Positions 8,301 to 16,573 are shown, numbered from the stretch's first letter. The stretch is 40,358 nt of DNA from Alphaproteobacteria bacterium (GCA_009909005.1 JAAAOG010000038.1:1-40358), one strand, 5' to 3'. The notes: a model not told the origin generated them from the letters alone. Made by a program: numbers and translations.

Positions 8301-9677
8301 TTACGCTCCCTGGTTCCGTAACCGCCGGTCGATCGCCTCGGCGGCGCGCTTGCCGTCCTCCACCGCCTGCACCGTGAGGTCGAGGCCGGGGACGCAGTCG
8401 CCGCCGGCGAAGACATCCGGCAGGCTGGTCTGGCGGTCGTCGTTCACGGCGATGCGGTCGCCGGCCATCTCCAGCATATCCGCCGTCTCCCGGCCCAGCG
8501 GCGCCGGGACGAAGACCTGGCCGACCGCCTTGAACACCTGGTCGGCGAGCAGCGTGAAGGTATCGCCGGTGCCGACCAGCCGGCCCGCCCCGTCGAGCTG
8601 GGTGTATTCGAATTCGATCTCCTTGAGCGCGGTCGTGCCGTCCGCCGCCGGCCAGCCGATCAGCCGGCGCGGCTGGGCCCAGTGCTTGATGCGCACGCCA
8701 TGGGTCTGGGTCCAGTGCTGCTCCTTCCAGGTCGCCGACATCTGGTCCGGCCCGCGGCGGTAGACGAGGGTGACGTCCTCCGCCCCCAGCAGCCGCGTCT
8801 GCGTGGCGATGTCGATGGCGGTGTTGCCGCCGCCGATCACCACCACGCGCCGGCCGACCGGCAGCGCGGCCTTGTCGGCGGCCTGGCGCAGCGCGGCGAT
8901 GGCGTCGACCGCGTCGACCACCCCGGCCATGCTTTCGCCCTCCAGCCCCAGCGCCCGCACGCCGGCCTGGCCCATGCCGAGGAACACGGCGTCATAGTCG
9001 CGGCGCAGGCCGGCCAGGGTGACGTCCCGCCCCAGCGCCTCCCCGAGCCGCAGGCCGATGCCGCCGACCTCGAGGATGAAGGCCAGCTCCTTTTGGGCGA
9101 AATCGTCGACCGTCTTGTAGGCGGCAATGCCGTATTCGTTGAGGCCGCCGGCCTTGTCCCGCGCCTCGAAGATCGCGACGTCATGGCCGAGCACCGCCAG
9201 GCGGTGGGCGCAGGCGAGGCCGGCCGGCCCGGCACCGACCACGGCAATGCGCCTGCCGGTGGCCGGGCCGCGGGTGAAGGGCTGATGGCCGAGAGCGAAG
9301 AGATGGTCGGTGGCGTAGCGCTGCAGGGCGCCGATGACCACCGGCTTGTCCTCATGCGTGTTGCGCACGCAGGCCTCTTCGCACAGCTCCTCGACCGGGC
9401 AGACCCGGGCGCACATGCCGCCCATGATATTGGCGTCGAGGATGGTGGTGGCCGCCCCTTTGACATTGCCGCTGCCGATCGAGCGGATGAAGGCGGGGAT
9501 GTCGATGCCGGTCGGGCAGGCCTCGACGCAGGGCGCGTCATAGCAGAAATAGCAGCGGCTCGCCTCGATCACCGCCGTCGCGCGGTCGAGCGGCGGGTGG
9601 GCATCGGCGAAGTTCGTCGCCAGCTGTTCGGCGCTCAGCCGGCCGGCGGCGATATCGGGTCCGGTCTCTGTCGACAT
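8301..9677 (-). CDS. preT: NAD(P)-dependent dihydropyrimidine dehydrogenase, flavin subunit PreT
   Basis: A protein of 458 aa, homologous to the small subunit of glutamate synthase and to the N-terminal half of eukaryotic dihydropyrimidine dehydrogenase. Two cysteine clusters for 4Fe-4S centres are clear: Cys42, Cys45, Cys50 and Cys54, then Cys89, Cys93, Cys99 and Cys103. A dinucleotide fold for FAD follows with VVGAGPAGLA (near residue 145), and one for NAD(P)H with VVIGGGNTAIDIA (near residue 278); a GGDCV motif closes the FAD site. PreT passes electrons from NAD(P)H to PreA, which reduces uracil and thymine. preA is not next to it, which is unusual. The beta-ureidopropionase gene lies 11 bases upstream in the same operon and supports the pyrimidine role. 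GltD-like oxidoreductases with other partners are the main alternative. Confidence 0.88.
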   Translation of the reverse strand: MSTETGPDIAAGRLSAEQLATNFADAHPPLDRATAVIEASRCYFCYDAPCVEACPTGIDIPAFIRSIGSGNVKGAATTILDANIMGGMCARVCPVEELCEEACVRNTHEDKPVVIGALQRYATDHLFALGHQPFTRGPATGRRIAVVGAGPAGLACAHRLAVLGHDVAIFEARDKAGGLNEYGIAAYKTVDDFAQKELAFILEVGGIGLRLGEALGRDVTLAGLRRDYDAVFLGMGQAGVRALGLEGESMAGVVDAVDAIAALRQAADKAALPVGRRVVVIGGGNTAIDIATQTRLLGAEDVTLVYRRGPDQMSATWKEQHWTQTHGVRIKHWAQPRRLIGWPAADGTTALKEIEFEYTQLDGAGRLVGTGDTFTLLADQVFKAVGQVFVPAPLGRETADMLEMAGDRIAVNDDRQTSLPDVFAGGDCVPGLDLTVQAVEDGKRAAEAIDRRLRNQGA

Positions 9678-9688
9678 GGGGGCGCGGC

Positions 9689-10555
9689 TCAGCGGGCTTC
9701 GGTCAGGGGGCCATAGGTCTCGGGCCGGCGGTCGCGGAAGAACTGCCAGGTGTTCCGCACCTCCCGCACCATCTCCAGGTCGATATCGGCGACCACCAGC
9801 TCGTCCTTGTCCTCGCTGGCCTGGGCGATGATCTGGCCGCGCGGGTCGACGACATAGGAGCTGCCGTAGAACTTGCCGATATTCCAGGGCGCCTCGGTGC
9901 CGACGCGGTTGATGGCCCCGACATAATAGCCGTTGGCGACGGCCGAGGCTGGCTGCTCCAGCTGCCAGAGATACTGGCTCAAGCCCGCCACCGTGGCCGA
10001 CGGATTGACCACATATTCGGCACCGTTGAGCGCAAGCGCGCGCCAGCCCTCCGGGAAATGGCGGTCATAGCAGATATAGACACCGAGCCGGCAAAAGGCG
10101 GTGTCGAAGACCGGCCAGCCGGAATTGCCCGGCTTGAAGAAGAACTTCTCCCAGAAGCCGGCGACCTGCGGGATGTGGGTCTTGCGGTATTTGCCGAGAT
10201 AGGTGCCGTCGGCGTCGATCACAGCAGCGCAATTGTAATAGACGCCGGTATAGTCCTCCTCATAGATCGGCACGACGATGACCATGCCGTGCTTTTTGGC
10301 ATAGTCCTGCATCAGCTTGGTGGTCGGGCCTTCCGGGATCTTTTCGACGGCCGCGTACCATTTCCTGTCCTGGCTCGGGCAGAAATAGGGTTGGGTGAAC
10401 ACCTCCTGGAAACAGAGCACCTGCACGCCCTTCGCTCCGGCCTCCTCGATGAAGGGGAGATGAGCCTCCAGCATCGCCGTGCGGATGTCCGCGGGCGCCA
10501 TGTCGGTGCTGCCCTTCAGGCCCATCTGGATCAGGCCCGCCCGTACCGTCGTCAT
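9689..10555 (-). CDS. Beta-ureidopropionase / nitrilase-superfamily carbon-nitrogen hydrolase
   Basis: A protein of 288 aa from the ATG at 10555. The nitrilase triad is complete: Glu51 in CFQEVF, Lys125 in YRKTHIP and Cys162 in VYICYDRHFPE. The C-terminal stretch FYGSSYVVDPRGQ and the ending VRNTWQFFRDRRPETYGPL resemble animal and bacterial beta-ureidopropionases. These hydrolyse N-carbamoyl-beta-alanine to beta-alanine, CO2 and ammonia, the third step of reductive pyrimidine degradation. Co-location with preT supports this. N-carbamoylputrescine amidase is a related alternative. A longer in-frame start at 10609 is less likely, because the added residues are Arg- and Gly-rich and not family-like. 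Confidence 0.88.
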   Translation of the reverse strand: MTTVRAGLIQMGLKGSTDMAPADIRTAMLEAHLPFIEEAGAKGVQVLCFQEVFTQPYFCPSQDRKWYAAVEKIPEGPTTKLMQDYAKKHGMVIVVPIYEEDYTGVYYNCAAVIDADGTYLGKYRKTHIPQVAGFWEKFFFKPGNSGWPVFDTAFCRLGVYICYDRHFPEGWRALALNGAEYVVNPSATVAGLSQYLWQLEQPASAVANGYYVGAINRVGTEAPWNIGKFYGSSYVVDPRGQIIAQASEDKDELVVADIDLEMVREVRNTWQFFRDRRPETYGPLTEAR

Positions 10556-10660
10556 TCTGCCTCCCGTCTGTGCAACCCGGCCGGGTCCCCGGCCCTGTCT
10601 CTTTTGCAAGCAATTCTCGTTCCGCCGCCGACAGCCCGCCCGCGGCCATGCGAGCGATGG

Positions 10661-11182
10661 TCATGCGAAGCTTGATTGGGAACCGGATGTCGCGGGCAAG
10701 TCAAGCAGGACCGGCCGTTTGAGCAGCCGGGGCAGGACGCGCCCCGGGATCGAGCCGGAGGGCACCTGTCCGACCACGGCCATCCCCATGGCCAGGTAGA
10801 ACGGCACCGCGACCGGGTCGGCGTCCGCCGCGATGGCCGTGGCACCCAGGCTGGCCGCCTCGGCCTCCAGCTTCGCCCACAATCGCCGACCGATCCCGCT
10901 TCTCTTGGCGTCCGGCTCGACGAAGAGGGCCCGGATCTCGGCAATCGTGCCGTCCAGGCGCAGCTGAAAGAATCCCTGGACCGAGCCCTCCGCCCCCTCC
11001 TCCAGCCAGGTCCCGGTTCCCGGATCATCGTCGACGCGGTAGGTGAGTTCGGCCCGGCAGGCTTCCATGAACGCTGGGTCATAGCCATTCGAGGCTTTGG
11101 ATCGGAACGCCAGCGCACTCAGCGCCGGGCCCTCCTCCGGCCTCGCCGGGCGCAGAATCCCTGCGATACCTCGCGCGATCAC
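10661..11182 (-). CDS. GNAT family N-acetyltransferase
   Basis: A protein of 173 aa starting with GTG at 11182. The GNAT fold is recognisable: an N-terminal strand ILRPARPEEGPAL, a central strand GFFQLRLDGTIAEIRALFVEP, then the acetyl-CoA loop RSGIGRRLWAKLE (R-x-x-G-I-G/A type) and a final strand with VPFYLAMGM. The family transfers acetyl groups to amines of proteins or small molecules; the acceptor is unknown. The gene starts only 3 bases after the stop of the ParA-like gene, so the two are almost certainly translated from one mRNA. That pairing suggests a shared role, which is inference. The pyrimidine gene downstream is more than 100 bases away. Confidence 0.87.
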   Translation of the reverse strand: MIARGIAGILRPARPEEGPALSALAFRSKASNGYDPAFMEACRAELTYRVDDDPGTGTWLEEGAEGSVQGFFQLRLDGTIAEIRALFVEPDAKRSGIGRRLWAKLEAEAASLGATAIAADADPVAVPFYLAMGMAVVGQVPSGSIPGRVLPRLLKRPVLLDLPATSGSQSSFA

Positions 11183-11185
11183 CGT

Positions 11186-12253
11186 TCAAGGGTCCTGGGG
11201 CATGTCCGCCGGCGAAAGCCGCGGCCCGCTCATCCCGGCTGCCAAGCCGATGCGTTCCATGAGCAGCGCGGCCAGTTCGCGGAAATCCTTGCGGGCATCC
11301 CGGACGGCTGCCGCATGACTCCCGATGGCGCCGTCAGCAACCGTCAAATCGAAAATCGGCTTGCGGGCTTCCTGCGCCATCGGCACCAGGCTCCGAAAAT
11401 GCTTGATGGTCGCCAGACAGTGCGGATCTTGTTGTGGGGTCTCCGGGAAGGGGCCTTCCGATTTTCCGAGAAGGTTTTTCGCATAGGCCTCCGGCATGCG
11501 ATTGACCCATTTGTCATAGGCACGGACCGGCCGGCTTAACCGAACGCTATGCTGCTGCACGACATAGCCGATCGGTTGCATTTGGCCATATGGGAGAGGA
11601 AATTCCGGTTCACTCCAATTATCGAGCGATTTCTTCCAGTCCTGCCGCCATCTTCTTAAAGTTGGCCCCAGATTTCGAAGACCTTGCAGGGAAAACAGGT
11701 CCGCCCCGAGAGGAACAACGACATGATTGGTTGCGATGAGCGCCGATCTGTTGATTGCCCCGAGGTTGGGTCCGACGTCCGCCAGAATAATCGAGGCATC
11801 CATCTGGGCGGCACCGGCCTGCATCACGGTCCAAAACGCTGTCAGGATGCGAAAAGGCCGATACAGATCAGCCGAGCCGCGCGCTTCCGGCCATTCGGAA
11901 GAAAGCCTGTCCTCAAACCATGACAGCGCCAGATCGCCGGGTATCAGGCCAAGCGATGGAGAGATCTTCTGGACCGCAGGCGACAATAGATCTCCAACTT
12001 TCTGAAGAGGCTCAACGCATTTGGAAATCGTCGATCCACGGGAACCATCTTCCCACAGCGCCTCCAGCTGCTCTTCGTCAAGAAATGCCGCCGTCAGATT
12101 CGCCTGAGGATCGAGATCGCAGGCAAGAACGCGATAAGGGTTGCCATCCACATCCTTCATCTGAGACAGCATCCAGGCAAGATGATAGACTAATGACGTT
12201 TTGCCGACGCCGCTCTTGTGATTGAAAAATGTCAAGACTGGCACGGCGATCAT
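11186..12253 (-). CDS. ParA-family (MinD/SIMIBI) ATPase without ParB partner
   Basis: A protein of 355 aa from the ATG at 12253. The deviant Walker A motif HKSGVGKTS lies at residues 12-20 with both the signature and the catalytic lysine. CDLDPQANLT supplies the switch I-like motif, and IILADVGPNLGAINR the Walker B-type strand. PLGADLFSLQGLRNLGPTL resembles the ParA segment before the C-terminal helices. About 100 extra C-terminal residues include QQHSVRLSRPVRAYDKW and FRSLVPMAQEARKP. ParA ATPases dimerise with ATP and pattern cargo on nucleoids. No parB, replication gene or visible parS cluster is near, so plasmid partition is unlikely here. The GNAT gene is directly downstream. Composition is less GC-rich than in the flanking catabolic genes. 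Confidence 0.85.
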   Translation of the reverse strand: MIAVPVLTFFNHKSGVGKTSLVYHLAWMLSQMKDVDGNPYRVLACDLDPQANLTAAFLDEEQLEALWEDGSRGSTISKCVEPLQKVGDLLSPAVQKISPSLGLIPGDLALSWFEDRLSSEWPEARGSADLYRPFRILTAFWTVMQAGAAQMDASIILADVGPNLGAINRSALIATNHVVVPLGADLFSLQGLRNLGPTLRRWRQDWKKSLDNWSEPEFPLPYGQMQPIGYVVQQHSVRLSRPVRAYDKWVNRMPEAYAKNLLGKSEGPFPETPQQDPHCLATIKHFRSLVPMAQEARKPIFDLTVADGAIGSHAAAVRDARKDFRELAALLMERIGLAAGMSGPRLSPADMPQDP

Positions 12254-12428
12254 GCGACCTCTTCTCTTTTGACGCTGCTTTCCTAAAATCACGATTCTAG
12301 ATCATCGGCCCGGGCAACAAGCCAACAGTAGCTACGATCATGGCCGCCTCAGGGTTTGTCTGCTCCTTCCCCAACATCAGCAGCCGCCGCGCGATCAATC
12401 ATTGACCGACCCCGACCACCATCGCCCT

Positions 12429-12457
12429 GCCCGCTCCAGCCGGCGGGGCTTTCCTTT
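12429..12457 (+). terminator. Orphan terminator-like hairpin
   Basis: An imperfect GC-rich stem (GCCCGC at 12429-12434 against GCGGGGC at 12443-12449, one bulged base) is followed by TTTCCTTTT. Read on the plus strand this looks like a Rho-independent terminator, yet no plus-strand gene ends before it. It may be left over from a gene lost when the accessory segment was acquired, or it may mark the segment edge. Nothing else is seen in 12254-12487. Confidence 0.4.
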
Positions 12458-12487
12458 TGTCGACAAGCCAATCATTTCAAAATATGC

Positions 12488-13363
12488 TTAAGAATTCGGG
12501 AGGTCATGTGCATCATCACCCACTTTTACTTTTAGTCGGTCATAATTTTCGTCCCACCATGATTTAAAACCCATTACCCAAATACGGTACCATTCCTCAA
12601 CATTATTATCATAATCACTTCTGATCCCCTGCTCAAAACGACGTTTATTAGTAATTTGAAACCATGGATACAAGGAATTATAAAACAATACAAACATGAG
12701 CTTATCATCCAAAACATCAGATTTCGTCATTTTGTGTAAATCTGAAATAAATTGACACACTTCTAAAAAGCCATCAGCAATTTTATTTTCCTGTCTTGTT
12801 GAAAAGGTGGCTCCTTCGTCAGAATAATAGCTTAAGTAAATTTTCTTTCCTTTTCCGATTCGAAAATCTTTAACATTAGAATGTAAATGATCCCAAGCAT
12901 TCGTTCTGCATTCCCTCATATGAGGGCTCGTCCACCGCTGAAGTACTTGAAACGTTGTGTCACGCTTTTCTTTATTAGTTGCCATCTCTAGCTGTTTTTT
13001 CCAACTCTCCACTTGCTCTTTCTGAGCGCGAGCGGAGGCTGTTATTTCTTTCCTGGTCGCCTGCAATTCTTGATTCTGAAGTATTAGGGTTACCAATATA
13101 GCAATCAATGAGAGAAAACCAAATATTGGATTAACAATACCACCTATAAAATCTCCAAACGCCCCGAGATTCGCAGAGCTGAAAAATAACGACAGAATCA
13201 TTCTTAGTAAGACTAGGCAAAACGGCGTAAATATAGCTAGTATTAGAACAATTGCCATTACGTGTATTAGATCATCATTTGATAATTTTTTCAATAAGTG
13301 CTTTATACGCACAAAGGAATGACTAGCCGAGCACACTTGCTCTTTTTTGTAGCGCTCGCTCAT
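12488..13363 (-). CDS. Two-TM coiled-coil protein, resembling putative phage abortive infection (putAbiC-like) proteins
   Basis: A protein of 291 aa starting MSERYKK at 13363, with an AGGAG ribosome site 8 bases upstream. A longer in-frame start at 13450 lacks such a site. Two membrane helices lie at about residues 33-60 and 72-95. A charged coiled coil at about 96-135 (QNQELQATRKEITASARA and on) follows, then a soluble domain of about 155 residues rich in aromatic amino acids. The element GAFGDFIGGIVNPIFGFLSL followed by a NQEL coiled coil is typical, from memory, of the family annotated as putative phage abortive infection protein. Codon use is wholly unlike the neighbours: two 60-base lines counted by hand gave 38% and 30% GC, against 77% for a line within preT. 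This points to recent transfer. Anti-phage activity is a hypothesis; membrane topology is the firmest part. Confidence 0.7.
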   Translation of the reverse strand: MSERYKKEQVCSASHSFVRIKHLLKKLSNDDLIHVMAIVLILAIFTPFCLVLLRMILSLFFSSANLGAFGDFIGGIVNPIFGFLSLIAILVTLILQNQELQATRKEITASARAQKEQVESWKKQLEMATNKEKRDTTFQVLQRWTSPHMRECRTNAWDHLHSNVKDFRIGKGKKIYLSYYSDEGATFSTRQENKIADGFLEVCQFISDLHKMTKSDVLDDKLMFVLFYNSLYPWFQITNKRRFEQGIRSDYDNNVEEWYRIWVMGFKSWWDENYDRLKVKVGDDAHDLPNS

Positions 13364-13990
13364 GGAAGAGCTCCTGTACCCGCACTGGGAGATAGCATCG
13401 ATATTTGAGCGAATCCACCAGATCACAACAATACCACATAGACAGCGCAAATAGCTCTGCTAAGTAAAACGTCGGACCGAATTAATAATTTTGTTGGGAA
13501 GCCCTCATTAAGTTACTTTCTACCGCAATTTGCAGGAACAGGACAACAAAGCGGGGGAGCTATTGATTGCGACCCTTCGTCGCTGTCCGCTTATGACCGC
13601 ATGCCGATGATGGGATGGTGCCGAGATCTGGCCCTAAACCGACATTCCCCGGATGACACCGAAGTGTGACCGTGATGGTAGCAGAACGGGGCCCATCGGG
13701 GAACCATGATTGGCACAAGCCGATCATCCCGTTTTGCCCGTTTTTTCGTAACCGCGAGAGATGTGAAGTTTTGCTCATCGACCTCCCCCGGTCAGAGCTA
13801 ATTGAAATTTTGATGCGTGAAGCGAATGGTTAATTAGGTGCCTAAGGTTTGACCAATGTGCCTCCGATCAAGGCCGCGCAGCCGGCGCCTTTTTGCGGTG
13901 CGGGCCGGGGCATTCCATGGCACGCTTCTCGCTTGAAAACGGGTGGGCGGACACAAGGCCGCCGGCCCAAACACAAGGGAGAGCAAAAAC
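13364..13990. other. Intergenic region between the AT-rich gene and the ABC importer operon
   Basis: No convincing gene is seen in these 627 bases. A 72-codon open frame on the minus strand (13560-13778) lacks family features and is probably chance. AT-rich sequence continues from the Abi-like gene to about 13540, then a mixed-composition stretch follows, and from about 13860 the sequence is GC-rich host DNA again. The right edge of the accessory segment therefore probably lies at 13540-13860. The promoter of the importer operon should lie within the last 150 bases. Confidence 0.5.
13834..13845. promoter_or_regulatory. Short inverted repeat upstream of the importer operon, possible operator
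   Basis: TTAGG-TG-CCTAA is an inverted repeat with a 2-base spacer, sitting in AT-rich DNA about 145 bases before the ATG of the binding-protein gene. Its place and symmetry would suit a dimeric regulator of the nucleoside-uptake operon. No regulator gene is adjacent, and the element occurs once, so this is a weak call. Confidence 0.25.
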
Positions 13991-14995
13991 ATGGCGACGA
14001 GGCGAGGATTTGTGCAGGCCGGGCTCGGGGCGGCCCTCGGGCTGGCGGCGGCGATGGGCGCGGGCGGCCCGGCGCTCGCCCAGGAGGCGGAGCCAATCGA
14101 CGTCGCGGCGATCTACACCGTGCCGGTCGAGCAGCAATGGGTCAGCCGCATCCACCTGGCCCTGCAGGCGGCCGAGGAGCGCGGCGACGTCACCTATACC
14201 TTTTCCGAGAACGTCGCCAACACCGATTATGAGCGCGTGATGCGCGAATATGCCGACCAGGGCATCGACCTGATCGTCGGCGAGGTCTTCGGGGTCGAGC
14301 GCGCCGCCCGCGAGGTCGCCGCCGACTATCCCGACACCGCCTTCCTGATGGGCTCCAGCTTCGGCCCCGCCGGCGAGAACTTCTCGGTCTTCGACAATTG
14401 GATCCACGAGCCGTCCTACCTGACCGGCATGGTCGCCGGCTCGATGACCGAGAGCAACCTCATCGGCATGGTCGGCGGCTATCCCATCCCGGAGGTCAAC
14501 CGGCTGATGCATGCCTTCATGGACGGGGCGCGCGAGGTCAACCCGGAGGTCCAATTCCTGGTCAGCTTCATCGGCAGCTGGTACGACCCCCCGGCCGCCC
14601 AGGAGGCCGCCTTCGCCATGATCGATAGCGGCGCCGACATCATGTATGCCGAGCGTTACGGGGTCTCCGACGCGGCCGAGGAGCGCGGCGTCTACGCCAT
14701 CGGCAATGTCATCGACACCCAGGAGGAATATCCCGGCACCGTGATCGCCAGCGCCCTCTGGCACATGGAGCCGACCATCGACCGCGCCATCGCCGCCGTC
14801 CGGGATGGCAGCTTCACCGCCGAGGATTACGGCCCCTACAGCTACATGGCGCATGGCGGCGGCTCGCTGGCGCCGATGAGCGCCGACATCATTCCCGGCG
14901 ACGTCCTGGACATGGTCGAGGCCAAGCGCCAGGAGATCCTCGACGGCCTGTTCCGGGTCAATGTCAACGACACCGAGCCCCGCTCGACCCGGTAA
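13991..14995 (+). CDS. BMP family ABC transporter substrate-binding protein
   Basis: A protein of 334 aa from the ATG at 13991, with GGGAGAG just upstream. The N-terminus has a Tat-like signal, TRRGFVQAGLG, followed by a hydrophobic Ala/Gly run and an ALAQEA cleavage region near residue 31. The mature part has the basic-membrane-protein (Med/TmpC/PnrA) fold: AAIYTVPVEQQWVSRIH, the hinge DLIVGEVFG, SFGPAGENFSVFDNWIHEPSYLTGMVAG and GMVGGYPIPEVNRLMHAF. Known members bind purine or pyrimidine nucleosides, though some bind other ligands. It is the first gene of a plus-strand operon with ATPase, two permeases and a codA-like gene, which favours a nucleoside or nucleobase ligand. The ATPase gene begins 6 bases after its stop. 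Confidence 0.9.
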   Translation: MATRRGFVQAGLGAALGLAAAMGAGGPALAQEAEPIDVAAIYTVPVEQQWVSRIHLALQAAEERGDVTYTFSENVANTDYERVMREYADQGIDLIVGEVFGVERAAREVAADYPDTAFLMGSSFGPAGENFSVFDNWIHEPSYLTGMVAGSMTESNLIGMVGGYPIPEVNRLMHAFMDGAREVNPEVQFLVSFIGSWYDPPAAQEAAFAMIDSGADIMYAERYGVSDAAEERGVYAIGNVIDTQEEYPGTVIASALWHMEPTIDRAIAAVRDGSFTAEDYGPYSYMAHGGGSLAPMSADIIPGDVLDMVEAKRQEILDGLFRVNVNDTEPRSTR

Positions 14996-15001
14996 GCCCC
15001 G

Positions 15002-16573
15002 ATGACCGCAAGGCCGCCGGTCCTCTGCCTCGCCGGCATCGGCAAGAGCTTCGGCGATCTGGTCGCCAATGACGCGATCGACCTGAGCCTCGGCCGCGGC
15101 GAGATCCTGGCGCTGCTGGGCGAGAACGGCGCCGGCAAGACCACCTTGATGAACATCCTGTTCGGCCATTACGTCGCCGATGAGGGGAGCATCGAGGTGG
15201 CCGGGCCGGACGGCCGGCTCGCCCCGCTGCCGCCCGGCTCGCCGCAGGCGGCGCTGGCCGCCGGCATCGGCATGGTCCACCAGCACTTTACCCTGGCCGA
15301 CAATCTGTCGGTGCTGGACAATATCGTGCTGGGGACCGAGCGCTGGTGGCAGCCCTTCCGGCGCATGGGCCGGGCCCGGCAGCTTCTGGCCGGTTTGATC
15401 GAACGCGCCGGCCTTGCCGTCGATCTCGACGTGCCGGCCGGCAGCCTGTCGGTCGGCGAGCGCCAGCGGGTCGAAATCCTGAAAGCCCTCTATCGCGAGG
15501 CGCGGATCCTGATCCTCGACGAGCCGACCGCCGTGCTGACCCCGCAGGAGACCGACGGGCTGTTCGCGGTGCTGCGGCGGCTGGCGGCGGACGGACTGGC
15601 CATCGTCTTCATCTCTCACAAGCTGGCCGAGGTCATGGCGATCAGCGAGCGGGTCATGGTGCTGCGGGCCGGGCGGGTGGTCGAGGACGTCGCGACCGCC
15701 GCCACCGACCGCGCCGCCCTGGCCGAGGCGATGGTCGGCCGGCCGATCCCAGCCATGAGCCGCGAGCCCCTGAAACCCGGCGACCCGGCGCTGGTCCTCG
15801 ACGGGGTCGATGTCGCCGGCACCGATCATCGCGGCACCATGCACGGCGTCGACCTGACGGTGAAGGCGCGGGAGATGGTCGGCATAGCCGGCGTCGCCGG
15901 CAATGGCCAGGGCGCGCTGGCGGCGCTGCTCTCCGGCCTCGCCCCGCCGGCGGCCGGCCGGGTGACGCTGTTCGGCGGCCCCTTCCGGCCCGATGCCGTC
16001 ACGCTGATCGATGCCGGGGTCGGCCGCATTCCGGAGGACCGGCACCGCGACGGCGTGGTCGGCGACATGACGCTCTGGGAGAACGCGGTGCTGGAGGATT
16101 ATCGCCGTCACCCCTTCCGCCGCGCCGGGCTGCTCGACCGGGCGGCCGCCCGGGCCCACACCGCCCGGTTGATGGCCGAGCACGATGTGCGCGGCGGCGG
16201 CCTCGGCACCCCGGCGCGGCTGCTCTCCGGCGGCAATATGCAGAAGCTGATCCTCGGCCGGGTGCTCGACCGCGAGCCCGGCCTGATCCTCGCCCACCAG
16301 CCGACGCGCGGGCTGGACATCGGCGCCGCCACGGCGGTCCAGGCGCGGCTGCTGGAGGCGCGGGGCCGGGGCGCGGCCATCGTGCTGATTTCCGAGGACC
16401 TCGACGAATTGCTGCAGCTGACCGACCGGATCGCGGTCTTCTATCGCGGCCGGCTGACGCCGCTCCTGCCGACAGAGGGGCTGAGCGCCCGGGCACTCGG
16501 CCTGATGATGGCGGGCCATGCCGCCGACGAAGCCCTGGCCGAAACCGCGGAGCGGCGGACCGATGCGGCTTGA
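15002..16573 (+). CDS. ABC transporter ATPase with two fused nucleotide-binding domains (nucleoside-type importer)
   Basis: A protein of 523 aa with two ABC domains. The first is complete: Walker A GENGAGKTT at residues 40-48, Q-loop VHQHFTL, signature LSVGERQRVEI and Walker B ILILDEPTAVLTPQE. The second, from about residue 260, has lost the Walker A lysine (GVAGNGQGAL) and has ILAHQPTRGLD in place of Walker B, while its signature LSGGNMQKLILGR is kept. This asymmetry is normal for the importer family that includes NupO/YufO. The gene sits between binding protein and permease. Its last 11 bases overlap the start of the first permease gene, which points to translational coupling. Confidence 0.93.
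   Translation: MTARPPVLCLAGIGKSFGDLVANDAIDLSLGRGEILALLGENGAGKTTLMNILFGHYVADEGSIEVAGPDGRLAPLPPGSPQAALAAGIGMVHQHFTLADNLSVLDNIVLGTERWWQPFRRMGRARQLLAGLIERAGLAVDLDVPAGSLSVGERQRVEILKALYREARILILDEPTAVLTPQETDGLFAVLRRLAADGLAIVFISHKLAEVMAISERVMVLRAGRVVEDVATAATDRAALAEAMVGRPIPAMSREPLKPGDPALVLDGVDVAGTDHRGTMHGVDLTVKAREMVGIAGVAGNGQGALAALLSGLAPPAAGRVTLFGGPFRPDAVTLIDAGVGRIPEDRHRDGVVGDMTLWENAVLEDYRRHPFRRAGLLDRAAARAHTARLMAEHDVRGGGLGTPARLLSGGNMQKLILGRVLDREPGLILAHQPTRGLDIGAATAVQARLLEARGRGAAIVLISEDLDELLQLTDRIAVFYRGRLTPLLPTEGLSARALGLMMAGHAADEALAETAERRTDAA

Noticed and set aside
11186-12253. Plasmid or chromosome partition locus
   Set aside because: No parB, no replication gene and no cluster of parS-like sites beside the ParA-type gene.
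13560-13778. A 72-codon minus-strand open frame in the importer upstream region
   Set aside because: No recognisable motif, no good ribosome site, and unusual amino acid mix; likely chance.
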